Shown: piece after piece, positions 35,873 to 45,300 of the stretch
Layout: every line of letters starts with the position of its first letter
How positions within the stretch are numbered: position 1 is the stretch's first letter
Source: Xanthomonas cassavae CFBP 4642
GTDB lineage: Bacteria > Pseudomonadota > Gammaproteobacteria > Xanthomonadales > Xanthomonadaceae
Assembly: GCF_000454545.1 (NCBI RefSeq)
Contig: NZ_CM002139.1
Location: 3,505,365 to 3,569,364, forward strand
Reading direction: 5' to 3'
Length of the DNA: 64,000 bases
The notes under the pieces: model-generated
What the model was told of the DNA's origin: nothing
The model's database searches: none
Seen by the model: the letters and a program-made list of their open reading frames with translations, nothing else
Made by a program: the position numbers and the translations under genes

Positions 35873-36970
35873 GTGAAGAATGTTTTTCTTGCATCGTTTG
35901 CAGCAGGCACGCTCGCCGTTGTTGGCGTACTCGGTTCGGCGCAGGCGCAGTCACTGCGCGGGCCGGTTCCGTTGACCATCGACCTGTCGCCAGTGGCCGA
36001 CCAAGCCGGGCGGCATCAGGGCAAGATCGCCGTCACGGTCACCAACAACGGCAGCAAGATCGCCCGCGTGCCGACCTATCAATTGCCGCTGAAGTCGCTG
36101 GACAACGGCATCCTGGAGGTCAGCCGTGATGGCGCGCCGGTGAAGTACACCGGACGCCTGGTCAAGCGTGGCCTGCCGAAGGCCGCGGATTTCACCATTC
36201 TGCAACCAGGCCAGAGCGTCAAGGGCGAGGTCGATCTGGCCGGCGCGTACGACCTGTCCACCAGCGGCAACTACACCATCCAGGTGCGCCCGACGCTGCA
36301 GTACGCCTCGCTATCCGACGGCAGTCTGATGAAGGCCGCCAACGGTGAGCCGGCCGTGGCCACCAGCACGCCGCTGACCGTCTGGCTGGATGGCGTCAAC
36401 CGTGGCGTCCAGCGCCAGCTGGCGATCGGCCCGACCGCCGTGGTCAACGGCATCAACTACCTCAACTGCAGCACCACCCGCACCAACCAGGCCGCAAGTG
36501 CCGTCACTGCCGCGCGCAACTACTCGCAGAACGCGCGCAACTACCTCAACGCCGGCAGCACCGGCGCGCGCTACACCACCTGGTTCGGTGCGTACAACGC
36601 CTCGCGCTATAGCCGGGTCAGCTCGAACTTCGTCAACATCGACAACGCACTGGATCAGAACAACGGCCAGCTGACGATCAACTGCAGCTGCGAGGCGGAT
36701 CTGGCCGATGCCTTCGCCTACGTCTATCCCAACCAGCCGTACGAAATCCACGTGTGCAACGCGTTCTGGAGTGCGTCGACCACCGGCACCGACTCCAAGG
36801 CCGGCACCCTGGTGCATGAAACCAGCCACTTCACCGTGGTGGCGGGCACGCAGGACCGCGTCTATGGTCAGTCTGGCGCACGCAGCCTTGCCCAAAGCAA
36901 TCCGGCCCAGGCGATCACCAATGCCGACAGCCACGAGTACTTCGCCGAAAACACTCCGGCGCAGAACTGA
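35873..36970 (+). CDS. M35-type (aspzincin) secreted metalloendopeptidase
   Basis: A 365-residue exported protease of the deuterolysin / peptidyl-Lys metallopeptidase class. The signal peptide is MKNVFLASFAAGTLAVVGVLGSAQAQ. The N-terminal beta domain (about 27-170) is typical of bacterial M35 members, and the catalytic domain has HETSH (315-319) with the aspzincin motif GTQDRVYG, where Asp328 is the third zinc ligand. Four Cys (NCS, NCSC, HVC) probably form disulfides. The GTG start is supported by GGAGAG seven bases upstream and by the signal peptide. It is probably a type II secretion substrate acting outside the cell, as other Xanthomonas proteases are; this is inferred. It is monocistronic with a strong terminator. 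Confidence 0.92.
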   Translation: MKNVFLASFAAGTLAVVGVLGSAQAQSLRGPVPLTIDLSPVADQAGRHQGKIAVTVTNNGSKIARVPTYQLPLKSLDNGILEVSRDGAPVKYTGRLVKRGLPKAADFTILQPGQSVKGEVDLAGAYDLSTSGNYTIQVRPTLQYASLSDGSLMKAANGEPAVATSTPLTVWLDGVNRGVQRQLAIGPTAVVNGINYLNCSTTRTNQAASAVTAARNYSQNARNYLNAGSTGARYTTWFGAYNASRYSRVSSNFVNIDNALDQNNGQLTINCSCEADLADAFAYVYPNQPYEIHVCNAFWSASTTGTDSKAGTLVHETSHFTVVAGTQDRVYGQSGARSLAQSNPAQAITNADSHEYFAENTPAQN

Positions 36971-36992
36971 TCGCATCATCGTCTGAAACGAC

Positions 36993-37020
36993 AAAGGCCC
37001 GGCAGCGACGCCGGGCCTTT
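36993..37020. terminator. Bidirectional terminator between M35 and DUF4870 genes
   Basis: A perfect 11-bp stem, AAAGGCCCGGC / GCCGGGCCTTT, with a 6-base loop has T-runs on the plus side (GCTTTTT) and an A-start on the other. It lies between two convergent genes. Confidence 0.9.
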
Positions 37021-37039
37021 GCTTTTTACACCGCGCCGA

Positions 37040-37426
37040 TTACTTGATCAGGCGCAGCGCGAACGGATAGCGGTAATGCTCGCCGTTGTTGGCCTTGACC
37101 GCGGCCAGGATGCAGAACACCAGGCTACCGATCCATACCAGGGTAGGCAGGAAGAACAGGATGCCGAACGACACCATGGCCAGGATCACCGCCACGATCA
37201 TGGCGAGGGTCACCGTGATCTGGAAATTCAACGCCTCCTTGGCCTGATCGGTGGCAAACGGCTTGGACGGGGTGGCGTCCTTGCTGATCAGCCAGATCAC
37301 CAGCGCGCCGACGAAGTAGGTCAGGATGCCGAGCAGATGCGCGGCCAATGCCAGAGTGCGCTCCTCCGACGGCGTGCTGGTGCCGATCGGCGGCGGCGGT
37401 GCGGCATGTGTATCGAATTCGCTCAT
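37040..37426 (-). CDS. DUF4870 domain membrane protein
   Basis: A small membrane protein of 128 residues from ATG 37426 (MSEFDTHAA), or 132 from ATG 37438. A Pro-rich cytosolic start is followed by SEERTLALAAHLLGILTYFVGALVIWLISK, the typical DUF4870 opening, then a loop with FATDQAKEALNFQITV and two more helices (LAMIVAVILAMVSFGILFFL, LVWIGSLVFCILAAVKA), ending in YRYPFALRLIK. The family is widespread and its function unknown. It is convergent with the M35 gene. Confidence 0.88.
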   Translation of the reverse strand: MSEFDTHAAPPPPIGTSTPSEERTLALAAHLLGILTYFVGALVIWLISKDATPSKPFATDQAKEALNFQITVTLAMIVAVILAMVSFGILFFLPTLVWIGSLVFCILAAVKANNGEHYRYPFALRLIK

Positions 37427-37570
37427 CTGTCTCCCCAAACATGATTGTGGTGCGGCGGACTATAGCAACGATTCAGCCAACCACCAGTGTGGGGAGACAT
37501 GGTCCCCGCTTTCATTCCCCTCGTTCAGGGCGATGCGGACTCCCCGGGGCCGCACGCTCACGATGGCGGA

Positions 37571-37610
37571 GAGACAAGGAGACAAGGAGACAAGGAGACA
37601 AGGAGATGAG
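37571..37610 (+). repeat. 8-bp tandem repeat (GAGACAAG)
   Basis: Four perfect copies of GAGACAAG are followed by one degenerate copy, GAGATGAG, in the gap between the DUF4870 gene and pmbA. No open frame of note covers it. The number of units is likely to vary between strains. Confidence 0.9.
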
Positions 37611-37630
37611 GAGGCGGGGAGGCGGCCGTC

Positions 37631-37685
37631 GGCAACGGGCAACGGGCAACGGGTAGCGGGTAGCGGGTAGCGGGTAGCGGGTAGC
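37631..37685 (+). repeat. 7-bp tandem repeats (GGGCAAC, then GGGTAGC)
   Basis: About three units of GGGCAAC pass directly into five perfect units of GGGTAGC. With the 8-bp array 20 bases away, this 300-base gap is a hot spot of short-period repeats, useful for strain typing. On the minus strand the array reads toward the 3' end of pmbA transcripts. Confidence 0.9.
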
Positions 37686-37736
37686 GATAATGTCGCCACC
37701 TGCTGCAGTCGCAAGTACGTGAGCGCATGGCGTTGG

Positions 37737-39104
37737 TCATTCGTTGCCGGCCACGGTCATCCTGCCGACCAGCACCGAACCGATCTTGACGTGCGAGCGC
37801 CGGTCCACGTCGCTGCCGACCGCTTCGATGCCGGTGAACATCTCGCGCAGGTTGCCGGCGATAGTCAGGCCATCGACCGGATAGGCGATGGCGCCGTTCT
37901 CGATCCAGAAGCCGCCGGCGCCGCGCGAGTAATCGCCGGTCACCGGGTTGACACCATTGCCCATCAGCTCGGTGACCAGCAGACCACGCGACATGCCGGC
38001 AATCATCGACGCCAGATCGCCGGCATTGGCGCTGACTTGCAGGTTGTGCACGCCGCCAGCGTTGGCGGTGGTCTGCAGCCCCAGCTTGCGCGCCGAATAA
38101 CTGCCCAGCACGTAGCGCTGCAGCACGCCGTCGGTGATCAGGGCCGAGCGCTGCGTCGCCACGCCTTCGCCATCGAACGCGGCCGAGCGCAGGCCGCGGC
38201 GCAGGTGCGGCAGCTCCTCGATATTGAACCATTCGGGGAACAGCCGGGTTCCGACGCTGTCGAGCAGGAAGCTGGCGCGGCGATAGAGCGCTCCGCCGGA
38301 CACCGCGCCCAGCAGATGCCCAACCAGCGAGCGCGCCACTTCCGGCGCGAACAACACCGGCAACTGGCCGGTGGGCAGCGAACGCGGCGCCAGGCGTGCC
38401 ACGGTACGCTCGGCGGCATGCCGGCCGATCGCGTCCGGCGCCTCCAGGTCTTCACGCGCCAGTGCGCTGCTGTACCAGCCGTCGCGTTGCATGCCATCGC
38501 CCTGCCCGGCGATCAGCGCGCAGCTGATCGAATGATGGGTCCCACGCTCGCAACCCACGAAGCCATGCGAGTTGGCATAAACCGACAGGCTGAGCCCGGT
38601 GCTGGCCGAGGCGCCGTCGGAATTGCTGATGCGCGCATCGGCATCGCGCCCGGCGGTCTCGCAGGCCAACGCCAGATCCACCGCGGTATCGGCGTCCAGC
38701 GCCCAGGGGTGCCAGCTGTCGAGCTCGGGAAACGTGTGCGCCATCAACTCCGGGTCGGCCAGGCCGGCGGCCGCGTCGTCTTCGGTATAGCGCGCGATCG
38801 CACAGGCCTGTGCCACCGTGGCTTCCAGGCTCGACTCCTGCAGATCGGCGGTGCTGGCGCTGCCCTTGCGCTTGCCGAAATACACCGTCACCGCAATACC
38901 GCGGTCGCGGGTGGATTCGACGGTTTCCACCTCGCCCAGCCGCACGTTCACATCCAGGCCGCGCTCTTCGCTGCAGCTCACTTCGGCCTGGGTGGCACCG
39001 GCTGCGCGGGCACGCTCGAGCAGGCGCTGGGAGATGTCGGTCAGCGCATCCAGGCGCTGCAGGCTGTCGTCGGTGACACGGATTTCGGAGGAGAGTGCGT
39101 TCAA
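37737..39104 (-). CDS. pmbA: Metalloprotease-like protein PmbA (TldE)
   Basis: A 455-residue partner of TldD. Together they form a cytosolic protease that processes modified peptides such as microcin B17 and degrades unfolded small proteins and antitoxins. Landmarks are the RDRGIAVTVYFGKRKGSAST segment, YANSHGFVGCERGTHHS, and the C-terminal NPVTGDYSRGAGGFWIENGAIAYPVDGLTIAGNLREMF. As in other PmbA proteins the HEXXXH zinc motif is absent; TldD supplies it. The start is TTG 39104: an in-frame TAG lies 12 bases upstream and no ATG is near, and AGGATAAAG precedes it. It is divergent from yjgA, as in E. coli. Confidence 0.93.
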   Translation of the reverse strand: MNALSSEIRVTDDSLQRLDALTDISQRLLERARAAGATQAEVSCSEERGLDVNVRLGEVETVESTRDRGIAVTVYFGKRKGSASTADLQESSLEATVAQACAIARYTEDDAAAGLADPELMAHTFPELDSWHPWALDADTAVDLALACETAGRDADARISNSDGASASTGLSLSVYANSHGFVGCERGTHHSISCALIAGQGDGMQRDGWYSSALAREDLEAPDAIGRHAAERTVARLAPRSLPTGQLPVLFAPEVARSLVGHLLGAVSGGALYRRASFLLDSVGTRLFPEWFNIEELPHLRRGLRSAAFDGEGVATQRSALITDGVLQRYVLGSYSARKLGLQTTANAGGVHNLQVSANAGDLASMIAGMSRGLLVTELMGNGVNPVTGDYSRGAGGFWIENGAIAYPVDGLTIAGNLREMFTGIEAVGSDVDRRSHVKIGSVLVGRMTVAGNE

Positions 39105-39150
39105 TGCTTTATCCTAGTCTCAATGATGAATAACTTCTTGTTTCGGATGG

Positions 39151-39738
39151 ATGGCAATGCGCGGACGCGACGAAGACACTGGTGAATTCCGCGGCGCCAG
39201 CCGCAGCCAGCAGCGGCGCGAAGCGCTGGAAATCTTTGCGCTGGGCGAAAAGCTAGTCGCGCTCACGCCGGCCCAGCTGGCCAAGCTGCCGGTGCCCGAA
39301 TCGCTGATTCCGCATATCGAAGAAAGCAAGCGCATCACCTCGCACATTGCCCACAAGCGGCAACTGGCGTTTCTGGCCAAGCATATGCGCCGCGAGGACG
39401 ACGAAACCCTGGATGCGATCCGCAACGCGCTGGATGCCAACAGCGACACCGCGCGCCGCGAAGTGGCCGCGATCCACCGGGTCGAGCGCTGGCGCGAACG
39501 CCTGCTCGCCGAAGGCGACACCGCACTGGCCGAGCTGCTGGACACCTACCCGGACGCCGACCGCCAGCAACTGCGCCAGCTGGTGCGCAACGCGATCCAC
39601 GAACGCGCCAAGAACACCCCCCCGCGCGCCTATCGCGAACTGTTCCAGGTGCTGCGCAAGCTGTCTCAGGAGCAGGGAGTGGAGAGTGGGGATTCGGGAT
39701 TGGAAGATGGCGAATCGACGTCGGAAGGCGACGAATAA
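39151..39738 (+). CDS. yjgA: Ribosome biogenesis protein YjgA (DUF615, DarP)
   Basis: A 195-residue helical protein of the DUF615 family. E. coli YjgA (DarP) associates with late 50S precursors and promotes assembly of the large subunit. The sequence shows [34 protein letters not shown] (18-51), [26 protein letters not shown] helices and [31 protein letters not shown]. The C-terminal 25 residues ([21 protein letters not shown]) are acidic, low in complexity and partly encoded by GGGATTCGG-type repeat DNA, so that tail is probably strain-variable. It is divergent from pmbA. Confidence 0.93.
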   Translation: MAMRGRDEDTGEFRGASRSQQRREALEIFALGEKLVALTPAQLAKLPVPESLIPHIEESKRITSHIAHKRQLAFLAKHMRREDDETLDAIRNALDANSDTARREVAAIHRVERWRERLLAEGDTALAELLDTYPDADRQQLRQLVRNAIHERAKNTPPRAYRELFQVLRKLSQEQGVESGDSGLEDGESTSEGDE

Positions 39739-39907
39739 GCATCCGCCCGATCCATCAGCCGAGGCACCGGCCGTCCCAGCCGTTGCGAATCCCGGTTCCC
39801 GGCTCCCGGATCCCCACACACACATCCCATCACCCAGGCGGAACCCACCACGCCCCGCGCATCCTGTTGTTGCGAATCTCCAATCCCGATTCCCGAATCC
39901 CAGCATC
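39739..39907. repeat. GGGAATC-type short repeats between yjgA and tldD
   Basis: The 169-base convergent gap is mostly short degenerate repeats (AATCCCGGTTCCCGG, AATCTCCAATCCCGATTCCCGAATCCC). The same repeat family recurs near 2680, 46270-46330, 46410-46435 and 58575-58605. Confidence 0.7.
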
Positions 39908-41353
39908 TCAGGCCTGCGTTCCACCAACGGTGATGCCGTCGATCAACAGCGACGGCTGGCCCACGCCCACCGGCACGCTCTGGCCGTCCTTGCCGCAGAC
40001 GCCTACGCCTTCGTCCAGGGCCAGGTCATTGCCGATCATGCGTACCTTCTGCATGGTTTCCGGGCCATTGCCGATCAGGGTGGCGCCCTTGACCGGCGCG
40101 GTGACCTTGCCGTCTTCGATCAGGTAGGCCTCGGTGGCCGAGAACACGTATTTGCCGCTGGTGATGTCGACCTGGCCGCCGCCGAAGTTCACTGCATAGA
40201 TGCCCTTCTTGACCGAGCGGATCATTTCTTCCGGGTCGTGCCGGCCGGCGCGCATGTAGGTATTGGTCATGCGCGGCATGGTCAGGTGCGCGAACGATTC
40301 GCGGCGGCCGTTGCCGGTGGGCGCCACGCCCATCAGGCGAGCGTTGTGGCTGTCCTGCATATAGCCCACCAGCACGCCGTCCTCGATCAGGGTGGTGCAC
40401 TGGCTGGGCGTACCTTCGTCGTCGATGTTGAGCGAGCCGCGGCGCCCGTCCAGGGTGCCGTCGTCAACGATGGTCACGCCCGGCGAGGCCACGCGTTCAC
40501 CGATGCGCCCGGCGTAGACGCTGGTGCCCTTGCGATTGAAATCGCCTTCCAGCCCATGGCCGACCGCCTCGTGCAGCAATACGCCGGGCCAGCCCGGGCC
40601 GAGGACCACCGGCATCACCCCGGCCGGTGCGGGGATGGCATCCAGATTGACCAGCGCCTGGCGCAACGCCTCGCGCGCAAAACCTTCCGGACGGCCATCG
40701 GCGAACAGCTCGGCATAGCCGTAACGGCCGCCGCCGCCGGAATACCCGGACTCGCGGCGGCCGTTGTGTTCGACGATGACCTGCACGTTCAGACGCACCA
40801 GCGGGCGCACGTCGGCCGCCAGCACGCCATCGCTGCGCGCGATCAGCACGGTATCCACGCCACCGGACAGGCTCACCATCACCTGCTTGACGCGCGGGTC
40901 GGCGGCGCGCAGGAACTGGTCGATGCGGCGCAGCAGGTCCACCTTGGTGGCGCTGTCCATGTCGTCGACCGGATCGGTGGCCGGGTACAGCGCGCGGCCA
41001 TTGCCACGCACCAGCGCGCGGCTGGGGTGCGCGCCGCCATCGCGCGAAATGGCGCGTGCCGATTGCGCCGCTTCCAGCAGGGTTTCGCGCTGGATATCGT
41101 CGGAGTACGCAAAGCCGGTTTTTTCGCCGGAGATCGCGCGCACGCCCACGCCTTGTTCGATGGAATGCGCGCCGTCCTTGACGATGCCATCTTCCACACT
41201 CCAGCTCTCGCGCCGCGAATGCTGGAAATACAGATCGCCGAAGTCGATACCGGGGCCCAGCAGGGCGCCGAAGGTGCGGTCCAGATGGCCGGCGTCCAGG
41301 CCGGAAGGAAGCAGCAGCCGGGTTTCGGCCAGAGTGAGAGCGTTATCGGTCAT
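39908..41353 (-). CDS. tldD: Metalloprotease TldD
   Basis: The 481-residue catalytic partner of PmbA/TldE in the TldD-TldE peptidase. The zinc motif HEAVGH is at 261-266 (HEXXXH), followed by [34 protein letters not shown]. The C-terminal half has [25 protein letters not shown] and [25 protein letters not shown], all typical. ATG 41353 is chosen; the open frame further upstream is a shadow. Separated from yhdP (upstream in the usual maf-rng-yhdP-tldD order) only by the plus-strand DUF6065 gene. Substrates are probably small modified peptides or unfolded proteins. Confidence 0.96.
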   Translation of the reverse strand: MTDNALTLAETRLLLPSGLDAGHLDRTFGALLGPGIDFGDLYFQHSRRESWSVEDGIVKDGAHSIEQGVGVRAISGEKTGFAYSDDIQRETLLEAAQSARAISRDGGAHPSRALVRGNGRALYPATDPVDDMDSATKVDLLRRIDQFLRAADPRVKQVMVSLSGGVDTVLIARSDGVLAADVRPLVRLNVQVIVEHNGRRESGYSGGGGRYGYAELFADGRPEGFAREALRQALVNLDAIPAPAGVMPVVLGPGWPGVLLHEAVGHGLEGDFNRKGTSVYAGRIGERVASPGVTIVDDGTLDGRRGSLNIDDEGTPSQCTTLIEDGVLVGYMQDSHNARLMGVAPTGNGRRESFAHLTMPRMTNTYMRAGRHDPEEMIRSVKKGIYAVNFGGGQVDITSGKYVFSATEAYLIEDGKVTAPVKGATLIGNGPETMQKVRMIGNDLALDEGVGVCGKDGQSVPVGVGQPSLLIDGITVGGTQA

Positions 41354-41452
41354 GCCATCAGGATGGGGCCCGCGCGCCGGGGAGACAAGTCGTCCGGCTG
41401 AATCGGGCGCGCCGCTATCATGGCTGCATCGTTTCCTTTGCCGCGCCTGCGC

Positions 41453-42208
41453 ATGAAGCTCATCGCCCACGTCCTGGATGGCCACACGCTGGACATCCGC
41501 CCTGCCCCGCACGCGCGCGACTGGATGGATGCCACCGACCAGCGCTACGCCTATCGCTGCCTGCCGTTGGCGATCGCCAATGCGCATGGCTGGGAGCTGC
41601 TGTGCCAGTCCGGCTTCGAGGCGCAGTGGAATGGCAGCGATGGTCTGGACGCCATTGCCATCCGCGCCGATGCCGGCACTGCGGCGCCGGCGATCAGCCA
41701 CTTCGGCTATGGGGTGCTGACCTTTCATGTGCCGTGCCTGTTCCGCACCGACAGCGGGGTCGATCTGTTCGTCACCGGCCCGTTGAACCAGCCCAAGGAT
41801 GGCATCGGCGCATTGAGCGGCCTGGTGGAAACCGACTGGAGCCCCTCCACCTTCACCATGAACTGGCGGTTTACCCGACCCGGGCGGGTGCGTTTCGCGG
41901 CCGGCGAGCCGTTCTGCCATCTGTTTCCGCTGCAGCGGCAGTTGATCGAGCGGGTGCAACCGCAGTGGAAGCCGCTGTCCGAAGCGCCGCAGCTGGCGCA
42001 GCAGCATGCCGACTGGACGCACAGCCGCACGCGCTTTCTGGAGGAACTGCCGGATGCGCAATCGGCGGCGGCGCGCGAAAAGTGGCAGCGCGGCTATTTC
42101 CGCGGGGTCACCGGAGCAGACCAGACGCCGCAACCGGGCCACCGTGCCCGCCTGCGCCTACCGATGTTCACGCGCGCCGGCAGCGACGAGGACGCGGCAG
42201 GCGGCTGA
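41453..42208 (+). CDS. DUF6065 family protein
   Basis: A 251-residue soluble protein from ATG 41453; an upstream ATG at 41420 would add 11 residues. The pattern [30 protein letters not shown] (about 22-51), [40 protein letters not shown] and [26 protein letters not shown] is that of the DUF6065 family as I remember it, which has no known function. Its place between yhdP and tldD, on the opposite strand, breaks an order otherwise conserved in gammaproteobacteria, so it looks like an insertion in the xanthomonad lineage. Confidence 0.7.
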   Translation: MKLIAHVLDGHTLDIRPAPHARDWMDATDQRYAYRCLPLAIANAHGWELLCQSGFEAQWNGSDGLDAIAIRADAGTAAPAISHFGYGVLTFHVPCLFRTDSGVDLFVTGPLNQPKDGIGALSGLVETDWSPSTFTMNWRFTRPGRVRFAAGEPFCHLFPLQRQLIERVQPQWKPLSEAPQLAQQHADWTHSRTRFLEELPDAQSAAAREKWQRGYFRGVTGADQTPQPGHRARLRLPMFTRAGSDEDAAGG

Positions 42209-42366
42209 GCAGAAGCCGCGCATCGAGCTGCGTGCGAAGCGGCCTGTGGCGTACCGGCCGGCCGTTGGGGCCAACCAGGCCGGCGGCTCGGCAGCCAGAC
42301 CGCTCATCGCCGAGGAACGCTCCTGTCAGACCATCGCCGCGCAATGCACCACAGTGCCAAGCGACG

Positions 42367-45300
42367 TCAGCGCGTTGGCGCAGCTGGCGTCCTGGCAGCC
42401 GGGGCGGGCTTGCTTGGCTCGCGTTCGCGTTCGACCACATCCACCTGCGGGTCTTTCCACGGCCCGGTGACGTGGTAGGTCTTGGCACCGATTGCACCCA
42501 GCGGCTTGCCGAGCACCGCATTGGCGGCCGCGCCCACCGCCGCCCCCACCGGGCCGCCGGCCACCGCGCCGACCACGGTCAGCAGGTTGCCGGCCTTGGG
42601 GTTGACGTCCACGGTCTGGTCGAAGGTCTGCGCGCGCAGGTCGGTCTGGCCGCGGATGGCGATGTCGGCAGCCGGGCCTTCGATGCGGATGGCATCGGTG
42701 CGCGCGAAGCCCTCGCCAAAGCGCACCTCGCCGGCCAGCTTGTTGAAGGCCAGGCCCTTGGAGAAGAAATCGCGGAAGTCGAACATCAGCCGGCGCGGCA
42801 GCTGCGCCACGCTGAGCAGGCCGAGCACGCGCCCGGCGCCGGGCTCCACTTCCAGCAACTGGCCGTTGCGGACATCCACCTTCAGGTTGCCGTCCAGCGA
42901 GCCGAGCGCGAAGCCGGTCGGCGAGCCCTGCCAGCCGGCATTGAGTTCCAGTTGGCCTTCGCCACCGCGCAGTTGCCCGCCCAGGGTGAGGTTCTGCAGC
43001 AGGTTGCCCAGATTGCGGCTGTCCACGCGCGCCGACAGCCGCGTGCTGGCCGCCTCGCCCTTGCCGCGCCACGCGCCGGTCAGGCCGATGCTCTGATCGT
43101 CCGAACGCAGCTGCAACTGGTCCACCTGCATGCCGTCGGTCAACCGGCTGCTGCGCAGGGTCGCCGCGCCCAGGGTCATCTTGCCGACCCGCAGGTCGTC
43201 GATGTCCAGCGCCAGCGGCGGGATCGAGACCGGGTCGAACTCGGCCACCGCGCGGCGTGCCGGTTCCGGCAAGGCACCGGCCAGCGGGTCGCCCGGCTCG
43301 GGCGCGGCGGGTTCCGGCGCATCGACCACCGGCTGCCAGCGCACCGTGCTGAGCTTGCCTTGCACCGTGCCGCCCTCGGCATTGGGCACGGTGAGCTGCC
43401 CAGCCAGCGAGGGGCCGTCCAGGGTCACCGCCACCGCATCGCGAGTCGGGCGCAGCCGTAGCCGCGTCTGCGGGAACACGCCGCCGATCATCAGCAGCTT
43501 GTCGGCCTGCACGTCCACCTGCTGCAGCGGTACTGCGTCTTTCTTCGGCGGTGCCGGCTGACCCGGCAGCGGTGGCATGCCCGGATCGCTGCCGCCACGC
43601 GCCAGGCTGATCCAGTCGATCGCATCCAGCGAGGCAGTGCGGCCGGTGACCACCAGTCCACTGGCGGGCGGGCGCTCGGTCACCGTGTCGGTGCCCATGA
43701 CCACGCGTACGCCGGTCTGCTCGCCGTGACTGTTGGCCTTCAATGCCACCAGCTTGCCGAAGGCCACATCGATGTCGCCATCGCCTACCGGCAAGGCCAC
43801 CTTGACCTGGATGTCCAGCGGACGGATCGCCGGCTTGTCCAGGGGCGCCGGCAGATCCAGCATGGTGCCGACCAGGTTCGAGCGCAGCGTCAGCAGCGCC
43901 TGCGCCTCCGGCTGGTCCGGCGTGGGCAGCGGCACGTCTACCCCCACCTGCCATGGCGCGCTGCCATGCACGTAGGGGCGTAACCATTCCATCTGCGGCG
44001 CCCGGTCGAACAACTCCCTGGCGTCCAGGGAGGCATTCAGGCGTGCTTCGAAGGCTTGCGCCGGGTCCTGCACGAAGCCGCCGGCACGCAGCGCCAACTC
44101 GCCGGTGCGGCCCTGGTGCTGCACGCTCAACTGCTCGGCCGCAAAGCCGCTGTCGCGGTACTCGGCCTGCCCGCTGACCTGGTCGAAGGCCAGGTTCCAG
44201 CGCGCATCGGCCAGCTTTGCGCCCTGCAATGCAACCGTGCCCTGCAGATGCCCGCCCACGCCCTTGGTCCGCAACGGGCGCAGCAGGTCGAAACTCACCG
44301 CCGCCGGGCCGGACACGGTGAGGTTGCGCAAGGTGTCGCCATAACGGCGCTCCAGTGGACTCTGTCGCAGCATGCCCAGCAGCTGCGCTGCGTCGGCCTG
44401 GGCTGAGGCGCGCACGTAGAGCTCGGACGTCGCAAAACTGGGGATCCCCGCGTCCAGCTGCGCGATCGGAGTGCCGGCAAGATCGCCCTGGCCTTGCAGC
44501 GAGAAGCCGTTGCCGATGAAGCTCAGATCGGCCTGCACCTGCTCCATCGCCGGCCAGTCCGGCTGGAAGCGGATCACGCCATCGCGGATGTGCCCGAACG
44601 CCTCGAAGCGCCCATCGTTGTTGTCGAACGGCCAGTCGTCCAGATCGCCACTGACCAGGCCGGTGCCACCGGTGACCACACCGCCAGCCACGGCCATGTC
44701 CAGCCAATCGATCGCAGCCTTGCTCATCTTGGAGCGGATCCAGAACTTGCGCGCCACCGGCAGCGCCACGTCGTCCAGCTGCGCGGCCAGTTGCAGGCGC
44801 GGGCGGCTGCCGTCGTTCTGGAACCACAGCCCGCCGCGCACATTGGCGCCGTAGTCGCTGGCCTGCACGCGCAGGGCCGGGGTGGCGACCTGCCAGCCGG
44901 CGCCCTCGCGCCAGCCGACGATCTTGCCGGCCAGCTGGATCTGATGCACCACGCCAAAGCCGGTGGGCCAGTCGAAGCGCACCGTGGCATCTGCTGCGGT
45001 TTCCAGTTCGCCGCCCTGTGCGTCGCCGTCAATGCGTCCGCGCAAACCGCTGATCCCCGGCGCATTGCCCACCGGCAGGAAACCGAGTTCTTCGATCCGC
45101 CCCTGCGCACGCACGGCACCACCCTGCTCGCCGGCAATCTGCAGATCGGCCACGCGCAGCTGCGGTTTGGCCAAAGTCAACCAGCGGCGCAGCGCGGGCG
45201 AGAGTTGATCGCTCAACGCGGCAGCGGCAATCAGGCCGGAGACATCGCCTTGTTTGGCAGCCACCGCATAGCGACGCCCGCCGGCGATGCTTAGCCCATC

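Noticed and set aside
37571..37685. Possible CRISPR-like array
   Set aside because: Units of 7 and 8 bases without spacers are simple tandem repeats.
42326..44827. 833-codon minus-strand frame overlapping yhdP
   Set aside because: Same strand but a different frame from yhdP; Arg/Gly/Ala-rich with no domain, while the yhdP frame has family motifs throughout.
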